This document shows positions 5,190-5,236 of a DNA stretch of 5,236 nucleotides, in pieces. Origin of the DNA: Nitratidesulfovibrio sp044433065 (GTDB lineage Bacteria > Desulfobacterota > Desulfovibrionia > Desulfovibrionales > Desulfovibrionaceae); the NCBI GenBank assembly GCA_044433065.1, contig JAWXUA010000173.1:1-5236 (forward strand), read 5' to 3'. Below the pieces are notes generated by a model that made no database searches, was not told the DNA's origin, and saw only the letters and a list, made by a program, of their open reading frames with translations. The stretch's first letter is position 1. The number at the start of each line of letters is the position of its first letter. Made by a program: the position numbers and the translations under genes.

Positions 5190-5236
5190 ATGAAAAAATC
5201 TCGCTACACCGACAGTCAAATTTTGGCAATTTTAAA
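5190..5236 (+). CDS. IS3-family (IS407-type) transposase OrfA, 5' end only
   Basis: Fifteen complete codons are visible, MKKSRYTDSQILAIL, after which the window ends. This start is highly characteristic of OrfA proteins of the IS3 family IS407 group (KKSR-F/Y-TDSQI-x-AILKQ), which bind the element's ends through a helix-turn-helix. It differs from the OrfA of the first element (MAKRTRRS...), so this is a separate insertion, not a duplication. The gene is intact as far as it can be read and has a good ribosome site, in contrast to its broken host element, suggesting a more recent arrival. Confidence 0.75.
   Translation, partial: MKKSRYTDSQILAIL

Larger units (their letters stand above)
5118..5236 (+). 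mobile_element. Left end of a second IS3-family element, cut by the window edge
   Basis: OrfB homology of the first element stops exactly where TGGTAATCCCCCCATT begins (5118), a TG-initiated, C-rich terminus of the kind found in IS3-family elements of the IS407 type. About 70 bases of leader follow, with a ribosome site and the start of OrfA. The right end and target duplication lie outside the window. Confidence 0.65.

Noticed and set aside
1..5236. CRISPR array, tRNA or attachment-site repeats
   Set aside because: No regularly spaced direct repeats, no tRNA-like cloverleaf and no obvious duplicated att core were seen by eye.

Overview
The window looks like a decaying, mosaic prophage region from a Gram-negative bacterium. 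The gene content (a Phage_tail_APC-type tail assembly chaperone, a Mu-like Com zinc finger, an ABC-ATPase of the kind fused to an acetyltransferase, a P4-type integrase, IS3-family transposases) and the moderate GC content fit best with a sulfate reducer of the Desulfovibrio group. This is inference from remembered family resemblance; no 16S or other marker gene is present.

Layout. Positions 1-588 hold the end of a phage tail module: a tail or tail-fibre-type protein whose reading frame is broken by two compensating single-base shifts, followed at 609-1199 by an intact tail assembly chaperone. A strong, probably bidirectional hairpin terminator at 1220-1262 separates this module from a convergent, intact, AT-rich cargo gene (1275-2840, minus strand). 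That gene encodes a 521-residue pentapeptide-repeat protein with an N-terminal Cys/His knuckle and a C-terminal two-helix membrane module resembling an ion-channel domain that has lost its selectivity filter.

On the plus strand, 3247-3802 carries a tightly overlapping three-gene set: com (zinc-finger regulator), a 58-residue unknown protein, and the start of an ABC-type ATPase of the COG2401 (ATPase plus GNAT acetyltransferase) kind. In phage Mu, Com activates translation of the DNA-modification gene mom, itself a GNAT-fold enzyme. The set may therefore be a com-controlled DNA-modification cassette. The ATPase gene is frameshifted before its Walker A motif and is cut off about 75 residues in, where it joins the middle of a P4-type tyrosine integrase (about 3803-4262).

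The integrase fragment is itself ended by an IS3-family element starting near 4263. Both transposase frames of that element are riddled with frameshifts and stops, and it is interrupted at about 5118 by the left end of a second, different IS3-family element. The first codons of the second element's OrfA run off the window. The right-hand third is thus a nest: phage cassette / integrase / IS / IS.

The intact genes are the chaperone, the pentapeptide membrane protein, com and the small ORF. The rest is remnant or, in part, possibly sequencing error, since several frame changes are single-base and pairwise compensating.
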